Source of the DNA: a virus
Length of the DNA stretch: 36,309 nt
IMG/VR virus record: IMGVR_UViG_3300013126_002828
Coordinates: 1 to 36,309 of that record
Reading direction: 5' to 3' (one strand)
The translations under genes were made by a program, and so were the position numbers. Of the stretch, positions 8,151-15,653 are shown one piece after another; position 1 is the stretch's first letter, and each line of letters starts with the position of its first letter. Below the pieces are notes generated by a model. It did not search any database. It had not been told where the DNA came from and saw only the letters and a list, made by a program, of their open reading frames with translations.

Positions 8151-8640
8151 TTATAGCCTCTTTTATATATTTTAAAATTTTTTCTAATTCGTAAATCGTC
8201 ATATCTGATTTAAGTTTATTTGCTCTCCAAGATATTACAAATACATTTCCCAAAACATATCCCAACTCTGGAACCACTTTATCAATTGTTGCTTTATTGG
8301 GGTCTCTTGAATTACCACTAGAACCTCCCCAACCATAATTTAATTTTAGTCCCAATATTGGACAAAATTCAGGTTGGGCTAAATCTTCAAATTTTATGGT
8401 AAAGGGTATTCCTTTTTTAACTGCGCTGTTTTTTCTTTGTCTAAACTGTACTTCTAAAGTATTTTCTAAACTTCTGTATCTGTCTCTATCACTTTGATAA
8501 AGATTTAAGCGTGAGCAACTTACACATGTCCAAGTTGTTGTAAATCTCTCAGATATGTGTCCTCTTTTACAAGGCTTGCCTGTAAAATAAGTCTGTAAAC
8601 CTTGTTTAAGTGCTTCTTTGCGCTCAAAAATTTGTGACAT
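8134..8640 (-). CDS. HNH-type homing endonuclease upstream of uvsX
   Basis: This 168-residue protein has an N-terminal zinc-ribbon-like part (GKPCKRGH...WTCVSC) and an HNH-like core (FCPILGLKLNYG, then NKATIDKVVPELGYVLGNV and WRANKLKSDMT). This is the layout of small free-standing phage HNH endonucleases. It is on the same strand as uvsX and ends 17 bases inside it. AGGAG lies somewhat far (about 13 bases) from the ATG. It is probably a mobile homing gene that targets the uvsX region; no duplicated flank was found here. Confidence 0.8.
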   Translation of the reverse strand: MSQIFERKEALKQGLQTYFTGKPCKRGHISERFTTTWTCVSCSRLNLYQSDRDRYRSLENTLEVQFRQRKNSAVKKGIPFTIKFEDLAQPEFCPILGLKLNYGWGGSSGNSRDPNKATIDKVVPELGYVLGNVFVISWRANKLKSDMTIYELEKILKYIKEAINGKTI

Positions 8641-8656
8641 AAATCAAATATATCTC

Positions 8657-8893
8657 CTATTTGTTTAATGTTTTTAAGTATAGTTTATCAGAAAAACTTA
8701 TTTTATCAAGTATGTCTGGACAACTATCTGCTATACGGTCCAATTCATAATCACTTGGGTAATGTCTAAGTGCGGCTCTTGCTCGGTCACGAATTAAACT
8801 TGGTACTCTTGGTGTACGACCTGGATCACATAGCTCCTCTAATAATTTCTTACCTTGCTTTAGGGCTCGGTATCGTTCATCTGGTAATGTCAT
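8657..8893 (-). CDS. BPSL0761-family protein
   Basis: This 78-residue protein (MTLPDERYRALKQGKKLLEE, then RDRARAALRHYPSDYEL) fits the BPSL0761 family, small proteins of unknown function frequent in betaproteobacteria and some of their phages. Its Shine-Dalgarno (AGGAGAACACA) lies just after the terminator of the gp32 gene, so its level may depend on read-through. The function is unknown. Confidence 0.75.
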   Translation of the reverse strand: MTLPDERYRALKQGKKLLEELCDPGRTPRVPSLIRDRARAALRHYPSDYELDRIADSCPDILDKISFSDKLYLKTLNK

Positions 8894-8903
8894 TGTGTTC
8901 TCC

Positions 8904-8930
8904 TAAAAATGGGAGAGATAAACTCTCCCA
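8904..8930 (-). terminator. Intrinsic terminator after gp32 gene
   Basis: On the minus strand TGGGAGAG and CTCTCCCA form a clean stem with a short TTTAT loop, followed by TTTTTAGG. It begins seven bases after the gp32 stop and ends just before the Shine-Dalgarno of the next gene. It should separate abundant gp32 mRNA from the uvsX operon. Confidence 0.8.
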
Positions 8931-8937
8931 TACTACC

Positions 8938-9933
8938 TTAGGCTGACTTGTTTTGTCTATTGCGGATCATTGCCAAAATGTCCGCTGCTTTGTCTGATGA
9001 CTTTTCAGATTTTGGAACAGTAATAGGATTACTTGCTGCTTCTGGTTCATCTTCCCAAGGAGCTGCTTCTTTTACAGGTTCTTTTACAGTTTCTTTTACA
9101 GGTGCTGCTACAACACTGCGTTCTGCTGTATTTGAACCACTAGGAGCATCAATGCCATATGGACGATAATATTGACCCCAACGATCATTATCATAAGGTT
9201 GTCCATCTACACTGGCTTCAAACATTTCCTTGATAATTTCTAGTTCTGCTGAAGTTGGTTTCTTAGGAAGAAAATCAGCAAGATTGAACAATCCATGTGC
9301 TTCAATTGCTTGCTGTTCAGCCTCAGTCAATGGACTTTCTTTTCTAGCCCAATTACTTGTTGAGTAATCAGCATAACCACCTTTACTTGTTTTCTTAATA
9401 TTAAAATCAAGACCACGCATAAAATCAGTAGGTAGTTCTTCCATTTCAGGATCCATCAAACTAGATTTGATAATAGTAAAGATTTGTGGACTGATAACAA
9501 GTCTACGAATAGGATTTGCTGGAGTTTTGTCATCACCAATTGGGTTTTGACGAACAAAAGCTTGGAACAAATAACTACGCTTTTTCCAATACTTATTTGC
9601 CATTTCTTTAAGTGTTTCATCCTTATACCAAGGACGAACTTCAGTTAATACTGGGCAGGTATCGCCATACATCTCTACGCAAGGAACTTGTACCTGAACC
9701 TGTTTTACATTAGGATCACCCTTTACTCCATTGAAGGGCAACTTGATAATTTGTCGCTCAACCCAAAAGAATGTGTTATTATTGTCTGCGTCAGGTAAAA
9801 AGCGGACTGTAGTAGTTGTGCCTTCTTCTGCGTTCCAGTGGGGATATATTGATGTATCGGTCGTAGTTTGACCTTTTTGTGTTTTGTTTTCTTGCGCTGC
9901 GATTCGTGCGCGGATATCTGCTAAACTTGCCAT
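8938..9933 (-). CDS. gp32-like single-stranded DNA-binding protein
   Basis: This 331-residue protein matches T4 gp32 in layout: a basic N-terminus (MASLADIRARIAAQENK) for cooperative binding, a core with TTTVRFLPDADNNNTFFWVER, VPCVEMYGDTCPV, YLFQAFVRQNP and RRLVISPQIF, and a C-terminal tail with the acidic patch PWEDEPEAA. Only two of the usual zinc-ligand cysteines are apparent (VPC and TCP). It coats ssDNA and works with UvsX/UvsY in replication and recombination. AAGGAG precedes the ATG. A consensus sigma70 promoter lies upstream and an intrinsic terminator downstream, so it is a single-gene, high-level unit. Confidence 0.92.
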   Translation of the reverse strand: MASLADIRARIAAQENKTQKGQTTTDTSIYPHWNAEEGTTTTVRFLPDADNNNTFFWVERQIIKLPFNGVKGDPNVKQVQVQVPCVEMYGDTCPVLTEVRPWYKDETLKEMANKYWKKRSYLFQAFVRQNPIGDDKTPANPIRRLVISPQIFTIIKSSLMDPEMEELPTDFMRGLDFNIKKTSKGGYADYSTSNWARKESPLTEAEQQAIEAHGLFNLADFLPKKPTSAELEIIKEMFEASVDGQPYDNDRWGQYYRPYGIDAPSGSNTAERSVVAAPVKETVKEPVKEAAPWEDEPEAASNPITVPKSEKSSDKAADILAMIRNRQNKSA

Positions 9934-9999
9934 AATATTTCTCCTTTAAATTAAGATGGTCTTTGTTTTGTGCCTAAAAATGTGCCTAAACACAGAGTG

Positions 10000-10028
10000 A
10001 TTATATACTACAAAACACGCTGTGTCAA
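10000..10028 (-). promoter_or_regulatory. Consensus sigma70 promoter for the gp32 gene
   Basis: Minus strand TTGACA (10023-10028), a 17-base spacer and TATAAT (10000-10005) match the sigma70 consensus perfectly. The leader to the gp32 ATG is about 60 bases. A GATAAATA element, resembling T4 late promoters, lies just upstream at 10033-10040. Confidence 0.85.
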
Positions 10029-10039
10029 AATATATTTAT

Positions 10040-10080
10040 CCCAAATGTAGGAAACCGCACTTTTTTGTGCGGTTTTTGGG
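10040..10080 (-). terminator. Terminator after the 858-residue modular protein gene
   Basis: AAACCGCAC-TTTTTT-GTGCGGTTT forms a nine-pair stem, with a partial outer stem CCCAAA/TTTGGG. It starts five bases after the upstream gene's stop. The better U-tract is on the plus strand (TTTTTGGG); on the minus strand GGTTTCC follows. It is probably bidirectional and insulates the gp32 promoter. Confidence 0.65.
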
Positions 10081-10084
10081 AGAT

Positions 10085-12661
10085 TTACTTTCTAATAATT
10101 CTTAGTATAGCATCGAGGTCTTCCTGCCCCTCTTTTACATCTTTTTTATGTGCCTTGTCCATTGCCTGGTCTAATACCTTTTTAGCATCTTTGGCAGCGT
10201 ATTTGGCTTTGACTGGCTTTACAGATTTTTCAGGACCTTTACCCGAGTCTTCATCGCCGCGGTGCCCTTTATGACCTTCACTATCCATTTCAGATAAATT
10301 TACAGATTCATTAGCACCAACTAATTTACCAATGTTATTGTTTTTAACATTTTCTGTTGGGCCCAATTGTCCTACACGCTTTTGATTAGCATCTAGGTCT
10401 TCTGCCACACCTTGCTTTTGAAATACCTTCACTCCAGGGAATTCCTTAGCAGGATCGTATTTTTTGTGTCCGCGTGGTGTCTTTACAGGAACATCTTTTA
10501 ATGATACCAATAAGTCGTTTGGATCTACTGGCTTGTTGCTTGCTGGAATCTTTTTAGAGCCTTCCGCCACATCTTGTATAGATTGTATTTTCTCACCCTG
10601 TCTCCATGAGTATACAGGTTTCCCATTTCGCTTAATAATACAAGCATTTTTTTCTTTATCGTAACCAAGAAATTTACGTGCCTTGTTTATAGCATGATCT
10701 TGATCGTAACATTCATAATCCTTGCCTTTGTATTCAACCGACCAATTATCATCGTCTTCCGCCACTGCCTTCTTTTCATCCTTCTTCTCAGGCTTAACAG
10801 GTTTAACAGGTTTAGCCACATCCTTATCACTTACTGGATAGTCTCTTAAATGACGAGTAGTAGCATTAGGTTTTTTTACAGCCTCTCTAAGCATTTGAAT
10901 AAGTTTTGGTAGTGATTTCCCTTTAAAACTAGCAGGCTTTAGATTCGGATATTTGTCTAACAAACGATTAATAGTCTGCTGCTCTATTTTATCAACAATA
11001 GCCTTCTGTATATCCTGACCACTTAAACTATCTCTATGTATACGATCAGTAGGTGGAACTTTACCACTTAAACTAAACATATCATCATCTACAGATTCGT
11101 CAACTTTTTTAGGATTATTAATATTTGCCAAATGTAATAATCTATCTAAGCTTTCATTAGTTTGTTCAGAGCCTTCCTCCACACCTTGTTTACCGTAATA
11201 ATCTTCTAATTGATCAGCCATTCTTGTTATAATAACTTCAAAGTCATCATCTGGATGTAGTCTGCCTTCTCTTGCGATATCAATATACATATCCTGCAAG
11301 TATGGTCCTAAATCGTCATCACCAGTTAGGGCATCGTAGATAGCATCAAATATATCAGGAGCCTTAGTTAATTGAGTCAACTTCATTTCAATATCTGTAT
11401 CTTCAACATCTTTTTCTTCTAAAGTCTTTTTAGGCTCATCTGCTAAACGACCTACAACGCCTGAACTACTAGGATGTTTTTTACTAGCCTCTATGTCACC
11501 CGTTGATAATGGGCCACGCTTGTAAGGAGGTATTTTAATTTTTTTTCTTGCTAATTCAGCAGCGTCTAATTCATCCTGTACATCATCTTCTTCTAAATCA
11601 AAATCTTTTAAGTTTGACATTTCAGTATTTTTATTATGATTATATGTCATAGGACCAGGTGCTTCAGTTAATCCTTCAGCCCATTCTGCTAATTCATCTA
11701 CTTCTTTCATTTCTACTACTGATTTTCTTAACTTACTTAATATTGGAAGAACACTCTCTATTCTTGGGTCTAATGTCTCTTGGACAAATAATTCGTTTAT
11801 TGTATTATCTTCACTTTCATCTTCCATTAATGTTGGAGTCCAACTTTCAAAGTAAGTATTATAACCACGATGACCACGCATTCTACTTAATGTTTCACGC
11901 AGGCTTGTATAATGATTTACACCTTCATTAACTAATTGTTGTGCTGATTCATTAAATTGGTTATTCTTTACAGCACGGACAAAACCTGCCATTTTGCTAT
12001 ATTCTTCACATAAACCTTTTATGTGATTCCAACGCTCATCATTAGGAACACCACCTTCTGCTAAATGTCTAGCATATACTTGTGCGATTCCAGGACGGAC
12101 AGTAGGTGCTAGTATTCTTTCACCTAGTTGATTCTCAAGGAAAATCTTAGAAACATTTCTATAACGCTGTTCACCCTCTTGGATTTGGCGAGTATGTTGT
12201 AAAATAATTTTTACTGTTGGGATAGCATCACTATAGCTTGCTTGTTTGCCCATTGGGTAATAACCCTCGTTAATCTTTTCTTTATCCATTACATATTTCC
12301 TTTGCGCCAAATCATCGCCTAAACGATCTTTGTTACTTAAATCAAAACCTAATTGTTTATTCATAGCCCAATGCTTCATTTGTTTTAAAAATCCTGACCA
12401 TGTATCATCATAATCTAAATCTCTAGTAGGACTACTTGGACTGTCTGTTTGCTCATCATCATAATATACAGTCACATCATTGTCAACTGTTACATAAGAT
12501 ACTCCATATCTTTCACCGTCTTTTTTAAATTGGAATTCAAAAACTACAGCCTGTTCAGGATCTGTCTTTTCACCTTTAAAATCTAATGGTACAGGACGAT
12601 AACCCTTTGTTTTTAATAAACTGTATAAATCTTTATTATATGTTTCTGATGAGATAGCCAT
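10085..12661 (-). CDS. Large modular, probably capsid-associated, protease-processed protein
   Basis: This 858-residue protein has an alpha/beta N-terminal part (to about residue 330, with WNHIKGLCEEYSKMAGFVRA). A string of charged, low-complexity modules follows. The modules are separated by motifs that resemble T4-type prohead protease sites (hydrophobic-x-E, then G/A/D): GLTE-A, QGVEE-G (11171-11188), KAVAE-D, QDVAE-G (10559-10576), QGVAE-D (10397-10414) and DVKE-G near the end. Segments such as RVGQLGPTENVKNN and NIGKLVGANES recur in proteins of aquatic T4-like phages as I remember them. It lies directly after the terminase gene, has no clear Shine-Dalgarno, and CTAAATA stands just upstream. 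A head scaffold/core or injected internal protein is plausible; no enzyme domain is recognised. Confidence 0.75.
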   Translation of the reverse strand: MAISSETYNKDLYSLLKTKGYRPVPLDFKGEKTDPEQAVVFEFQFKKDGERYGVSYVTVDNDVTVYYDDEQTDSPSSPTRDLDYDDTWSGFLKQMKHWAMNKQLGFDLSNKDRLGDDLAQRKYVMDKEKINEGYYPMGKQASYSDAIPTVKIILQHTRQIQEGEQRYRNVSKIFLENQLGERILAPTVRPGIAQVYARHLAEGGVPNDERWNHIKGLCEEYSKMAGFVRAVKNNQFNESAQQLVNEGVNHYTSLRETLSRMRGHRGYNTYFESWTPTLMEDESEDNTINELFVQETLDPRIESVLPILSKLRKSVVEMKEVDELAEWAEGLTEAPGPMTYNHNKNTEMSNLKDFDLEEDDVQDELDAAELARKKIKIPPYKRGPLSTGDIEASKKHPSSSGVVGRLADEPKKTLEEKDVEDTDIEMKLTQLTKAPDIFDAIYDALTGDDDLGPYLQDMYIDIAREGRLHPDDDFEVIITRMADQLEDYYGKQGVEEGSEQTNESLDRLLHLANINNPKKVDESVDDDMFSLSGKVPPTDRIHRDSLSGQDIQKAIVDKIEQQTINRLLDKYPNLKPASFKGKSLPKLIQMLREAVKKPNATTRHLRDYPVSDKDVAKPVKPVKPEKKDEKKAVAEDDDNWSVEYKGKDYECYDQDHAINKARKFLGYDKEKNACIIKRNGKPVYSWRQGEKIQSIQDVAEGSKKIPASNKPVDPNDLLVSLKDVPVKTPRGHKKYDPAKEFPGVKVFQKQGVAEDLDANQKRVGQLGPTENVKNNNIGKLVGANESVNLSEMDSEGHKGHRGDEDSGKGPEKSVKPVKAKYAAKDAKKVLDQAMDKAHKKDVKEGQEDLDAILRIIRK

Positions 12662-12666
12662 AATGA

Positions 12667-12676
12667 TATTTAGTCC
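12667..12676 (-). promoter_or_regulatory. Possible late promoter element (GGACTAAATA)
   Basis: The minus-strand decamer GGACTAAATA lies six bases before the start of the 858-residue protein gene. The identical decamer occurs at 23144-23153 upstream of a GIY-YIG gene. It resembles the TATAAATA-type late promoters of T4-like phages. The very short leader here makes the role uncertain. Confidence 0.35.
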
Positions 12677-12679
12677 AAC

Positions 12680-15496
12680 TTAGCTTAACACAGCGAAGAA
12701 TGGTAATGGCGCTATAAATTCATCGTGGTCACGAATTTGACTTTCTAAATCAACATGATAATCACTTAAATGTTGGAACATACGCACAACTAATAAACTT
12801 GCCATAACTAAATCATCAGTATCACCTATTTTAGCAGCATAACTACCACCATGTGCTATAAAAGTTTTCAATTCACTTATTAAACTTCTACTATGAAGTT
12901 TCATTTTCTTACTCTCTAATAATGACTTAAACTTGGCACATGCTGTGAGTTTTACTTTTTGTGTTGTGTTAAAGCCTTTACGCTTTTTACCTGCTTCACT
13001 TAAAAATATACCAGGTATATTAATTTCACCATACTCACCTAAAGAAATTAATGCTGCTTCACCTATGCTATTATTTTCTATACTATAATAAATATTGTTA
13101 GGTTCTCCAGTACATTCTTCAATATACTTGTTAATTTGTGCTAATAGTTTAATTTGATTAGGAATATCTGTTTGGTTATGTTTCCATTCACCGATTTGTG
13201 TTGTAGTATTTGCTTCAAAAATTTGTATTGCTGAAGGATCACTTCCTGTTCCTAAGCTAGGATCAAGTCCAACAACATATATATTTCCTTTTGTAGGAGT
13301 CTTATACCAACGAACTTGCCCCATTCTATTAACAGGATCTATACCCTCTAAATCTATTAGTGTGGTTGGAGCAATTAGTGTTTCATCGGCTATCAAAAAT
13401 TCGCAATTTATTTCTCGTCTGAAACGATCTTCTCCAAGTTGTGCTTTAATTTGTTCAGCCCAAGCTTCATCTCGACCAGGTTGTTCATGCCAATATGCTC
13501 TGTACGCTCTAAATCCATTAACACCTAAGTCAGTTGTATTTCCATAAGCATCTTCTGTTTTATTAGCACCTTTCCAAATCAATGCGAATTGATCCTCATC
13601 ACTGTTTGGGGTGCTTGTAATAATTGCTTTACCACCAGTTGCTAATGTTGGAGTAATACTTGTCCAAAATAACTCAGCAATAGTTGGTCTTACGAAAGCA
13701 AATTCGTCTAAGTAAAGTAATGAGATAGACATACCACGACCTGTGTTTTCAGTAGTAGTTGCTGATACAATACGACTACCATTCTCAAAGTCTAAACTAC
13801 CTTTATTATATGTTGTAACACCAGCTTTTATATGCATGGGACAATTTTCATACGCATAACGAATACGCAGCATAATTTCTTGTGCGCCAGTATATTTGTG
13901 TGCTGCTATAAGAATTGTGCTGTCAGGGACAAACATAGCATACCAAAGCAAATAACCAGCAGCACTTGTGGAATTGTGGCTTAGTATCCCATTAGAATAA
14001 AATCGATGATTTTCATGATTTACAGTTAAGTCAAACATATTTTCTTTTTTATTTGTTTTATAAATGTATTTTATATAATCAATTCCGTTAACGGTTCTTA
14101 TTGCAAAACCAACGTTTAAATCTTTAGCAAATATTTGATTATGGTGTTGATCAAACAAAATATGTGTGTCTGCACATTCTAATACCAATCCTGATTGAGT
14201 TTCTATTTTATATACTTCGTATGGTACAGTAAGATGTAGGTCTGTTACAGGTTGGAAACCGAAATCAGTTAATACTTCATATTCTGAAATTGAATGACTT
14301 TCAATAAACTTTCTTTCTACTTGGTCAGAAAGTTTAAGCACTCTGTTATAGTTTTTTGGGGATGTTTTGTGTAATCCTCTTCCCGCACTCTCAAAATTTG
14401 ATATCCAGTTTGAATTATCGCTTGTTCTCGATGTTTTTCCCTTTTTGGATTCGATATCTTTTGTCCATGCCAATATGTTCCGTCGAACTCTATTATTTTC
14501 TTCTTTTCTAAATCTATAAAATCCGGTAGAATAATCTTCCCTGTTGTTAATGGTAGCCTGTATTCTTTGTTGACATAAGTTTCCATATCTGGTCGGGAAA
14601 ATGTAGCATAATATACTTGATTGGACTTGTAGGTTTCCATAATTTGGTTGAACAATTTTTGAGAAATTTGAGAAAAATTTTGCTTCTTGAAATTTTTCAA
14701 CCATTTCTGTTGTCTGGCTGACCAATATCGCATCCCTTCTTCTTTTCCGTATTTTGCAATGCATTTTTCCAATGAAAAAGTTGATTGTCTCTGAGACAAA
14801 AGATGTTGAGCTTTTTCTAGATTTCCATTTGTTTTCTTTAACCAATAATCCAGTCTGGTAGAGTGAGAACTGTTTTGTTTTCTGCTGAGTTCTGCCTTTG
14901 TATTGATAATCTTTGATATATCTCCCTTTAAAAATTTTTTTGAGAAGGGGGACATAGTTCCATTGTGTTTGTACCCAGGATTTCGTTTTCCTGAAAAATT
15001 TTTTGAATTTATTTCTAACAATGCTTGACACCGGGTAGCCGCACAGGGGTATATAGTTTTGTACGTAGTTACTGTCATTTGATGTTTCCGAAACAAATGA
15101 CTGTGTAACTCCTTCATTTCTGCTCCACAAATTTGGCACTTTACTAATTCTGTCATAAAATTCTCCTATAGTTATTTCTTCAACTTTTCCTGTTGTTATA
15201 TTTTTAAGAGTAACTAAAGTATTTATTCCAAAACATTTACCACTTTGTCTTGGCATTAATGCTATACTAAAACGATAGTTATGATATGTTTCAATTAATC
15301 GTTTTTGATAATTGTATGGATGATATACCATACTACCACGAGTTGGATGTTGTATATGGAAAAAGTTATCCATAAAATATAGATAACCGGTTTGTGGATC
15401 ACAACATTTTACAAAGTCATCAAGTTCCTTTTGCGTTTTAAAAACTGTTTTTACATAAGGATCTTTAATTAATGTTATACTACCTGACTTATTCAT
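12680..15496 (-). CDS. Terminase large subunit (gp17-like) interrupted by an intein
   Basis: The extein is a gp17-type packaging ATPase/nuclease. Walker A is MPRQSGK, then (after the intein) STSAAGYLLWYAMF; Walker B is LLYLDEFAFV; coupling is TSTPNSDEDQF; the nuclease acidic residues are in VVGLDPSLGTGSDPSAI, YYSIENNSIGEAAL and DTDDLVMASLL. Removing the 421-residue intein gives a protein of about 517 residues, somewhat shorter than T4 gp17. The start is placed at 15496 (MNKSGSITLIKD) because this ATG overlaps the stop of a 35-residue ORF (ATGAATAA). An in-frame ATG at 15553 would add 19 residues but has no Shine-Dalgarno. The intein splits the Walker A motif, so the enzyme is inactive until splicing. 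Translocation and cutting of the concatemer at the prohead portal is the expected role. Confidence 0.93.
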   Translation of the reverse strand: MNKSGSITLIKDPYVKTVFKTQKELDDFVKCCDPQTGYLYFMDNFFHIQHPTRGSMVYHPYNYQKRLIETYHNYRFSIALMPRQSGKCFGINTLVTLKNITTGKVEEITIGEFYDRISKVPNLWSRNEGVTQSFVSETSNDSNYVQNYIPLCGYPVSSIVRNKFKKFFRKTKSWVQTQWNYVPLLKKIFKGRYIKDYQYKGRTQQKTKQFSLYQTGLLVKENKWKSRKSSTSFVSETINFFIGKMHCKIRKRRRDAILVSQTTEMVEKFQEAKFFSNFSKIVQPNYGNLQVQSSILCYIFPTRYGNLCQQRIQATINNREDYSTGFYRFRKEENNRVRRNILAWTKDIESKKGKTSRTSDNSNWISNFESAGRGLHKTSPKNYNRVLKLSDQVERKFIESHSISEYEVLTDFGFQPVTDLHLTVPYEVYKIETQSGLVLECADTHILFDQHHNQIFAKDLNVGFAIRTVNGIDYIKYIYKTNKKENMFDLTVNHENHRFYSNGILSHNSTSAAGYLLWYAMFVPDSTILIAAHKYTGAQEIMLRIRYAYENCPMHIKAGVTTYNKGSLDFENGSRIVSATTTENTGRGMSISLLYLDEFAFVRPTIAELFWTSITPTLATGGKAIITSTPNSDEDQFALIWKGANKTEDAYGNTTDLGVNGFRAYRAYWHEQPGRDEAWAEQIKAQLGEDRFRREINCEFLIADETLIAPTTLIDLEGIDPVNRMGQVRWYKTPTKGNIYVVGLDPSLGTGSDPSAIQIFEANTTTQIGEWKHNQTDIPNQIKLLAQINKYIEECTGEPNNIYYSIENNSIGEAALISLGEYGEINIPGIFLSEAGKKRKGFNTTQKVKLTACAKFKSLLESKKMKLHSRSLISELKTFIAHGGSYAAKIGDTDDLVMASLLVVRMFQHLSDYHVDLESQIRDHDEFIAPLPFFAVLS
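13973..15235 (-). mobile_element. Intein in the terminase Walker A motif, with a nested endonuclease gene
   Basis: The intein runs from Cys (15235-15233, CFGINTLVTLKN) to the C-terminal GILSHN, followed by Ser of the C-extein: 421 codons. Block A, the GKVEEITIGEFYDRI segment, the YEVLTDFGFQPV segment, block B-like LECADTHILFD, and the C-terminal ENHRFYSNGILSHN are all present. About 280 codons between the GEFYDRI segment and KFIES have no intein similarity. They are the alternative-frame reading of the endonuclease gene at 14317-15156. Without them the splicing domain is of about mini-intein size (roughly 140 residues). Confidence 0.92.
14317..15156 (-). CDS. Vsr-like (PD-(D/E)XK) homing endonuclease nested out of frame in the intein
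   Basis: This 279-residue protein is read one base out of phase with the terminase. It has an N-terminal zinc-finger-like motif (VKCQICGAEM then HSHLFRKH), a middle region rich in lysine and serine with RYWSARQQKWLKNF, and a C-terminal nuclease core: LPDFIDLEKKKIIEFDGTYW, then HGQKI, the REKHREQAI helix and TGYQILRVREEDY. This matches the very-short-patch-repair-like homing endonucleases found with split inteins in phage metagenomes ('fractured genes'). It has its own Shine-Dalgarno (TATAGGAG, eight bases before ATG) formed by the intein codons for I-G-E. Its TAG lies five codons before the intein sequence resumes at KFIES. It should cut intein-free terminase genes and drive homing. Confidence 0.9.
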   Translation of the reverse strand: MTELVKCQICGAEMKELHSHLFRKHQMTVTTYKTIYPCAATRCQALLEINSKNFSGKRNPGYKHNGTMSPFSKKFLKGDISKIINTKAELSRKQNSSHSTRLDYWLKKTNGNLEKAQHLLSQRQSTFSLEKCIAKYGKEEGMRYWSARQQKWLKNFKKQNFSQISQKLFNQIMETYKSNQVYYATFSRPDMETYVNKEYRLPLTTGKIILPDFIDLEKKKIIEFDGTYWHGQKISNPKREKHREQAIIQTGYQILRVREEDYTKHPQKTITECLNFLTK

Positions 15497-15596
15497 ACTT
15501 AAGTTGTAGTGGCTGCTGTGCCAAGTCTTTGTTATCCTCTGAGGATTTGGCATCTATTATATCAGCAAGTTGCCTTAAGATTTCACTGGTTTTCAT
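15489..15596 (-). CDS. Small ORF upstream of and overlapping terminase start
   Basis: This 35-residue ORF (MKTSEILRQLADIIDAKSSE, ending QLKYE) has an amphipathic N-terminal helix of a type seen in small phage proteins. Its TAA overlaps the preferred terminase start (ATGAATAA), which would couple translation. GGA lies eight bases before its ATG. It occupies the place of the small-terminase gene in T4 but is far too short for that. It might be a leader peptide or a small conserved gene. Confidence 0.5.
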   Translation of the reverse strand: MKTSEILRQLADIIDAKSSEDNKDLAQQPLQLKYE

Positions 15597-15600
15597 AGAT

Positions 15601-15648
15601 TTGATCCATTATTAATTATTTATCATAATTTTATTAATAATGGATCAA
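15601..15648 (-). repeat. Perfect 16-bp inverted repeat between methyltransferase and terminase operon
   Basis: TTGATCCATTATTAAT (15601-15616) and ATTAATAATGGATCAA (15633-15648) are perfect inverted copies separated by 16 bases. No U-tract follows on the minus strand. A GATAAATA late-promoter-like element (15617-15624) lies in the loop. It might be a transcript-end structure, an RNase III site or an operator. Confidence 0.6.
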
Positions 15649-15653
15649 TAATA

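Noticed and set aside
13973-15235. A split terminase gene with two separate intein halves
   Set aside because: The terminase frame is continuous through the endonuclease, and no separate start with a Shine-Dalgarno is seen for a C-terminal half.
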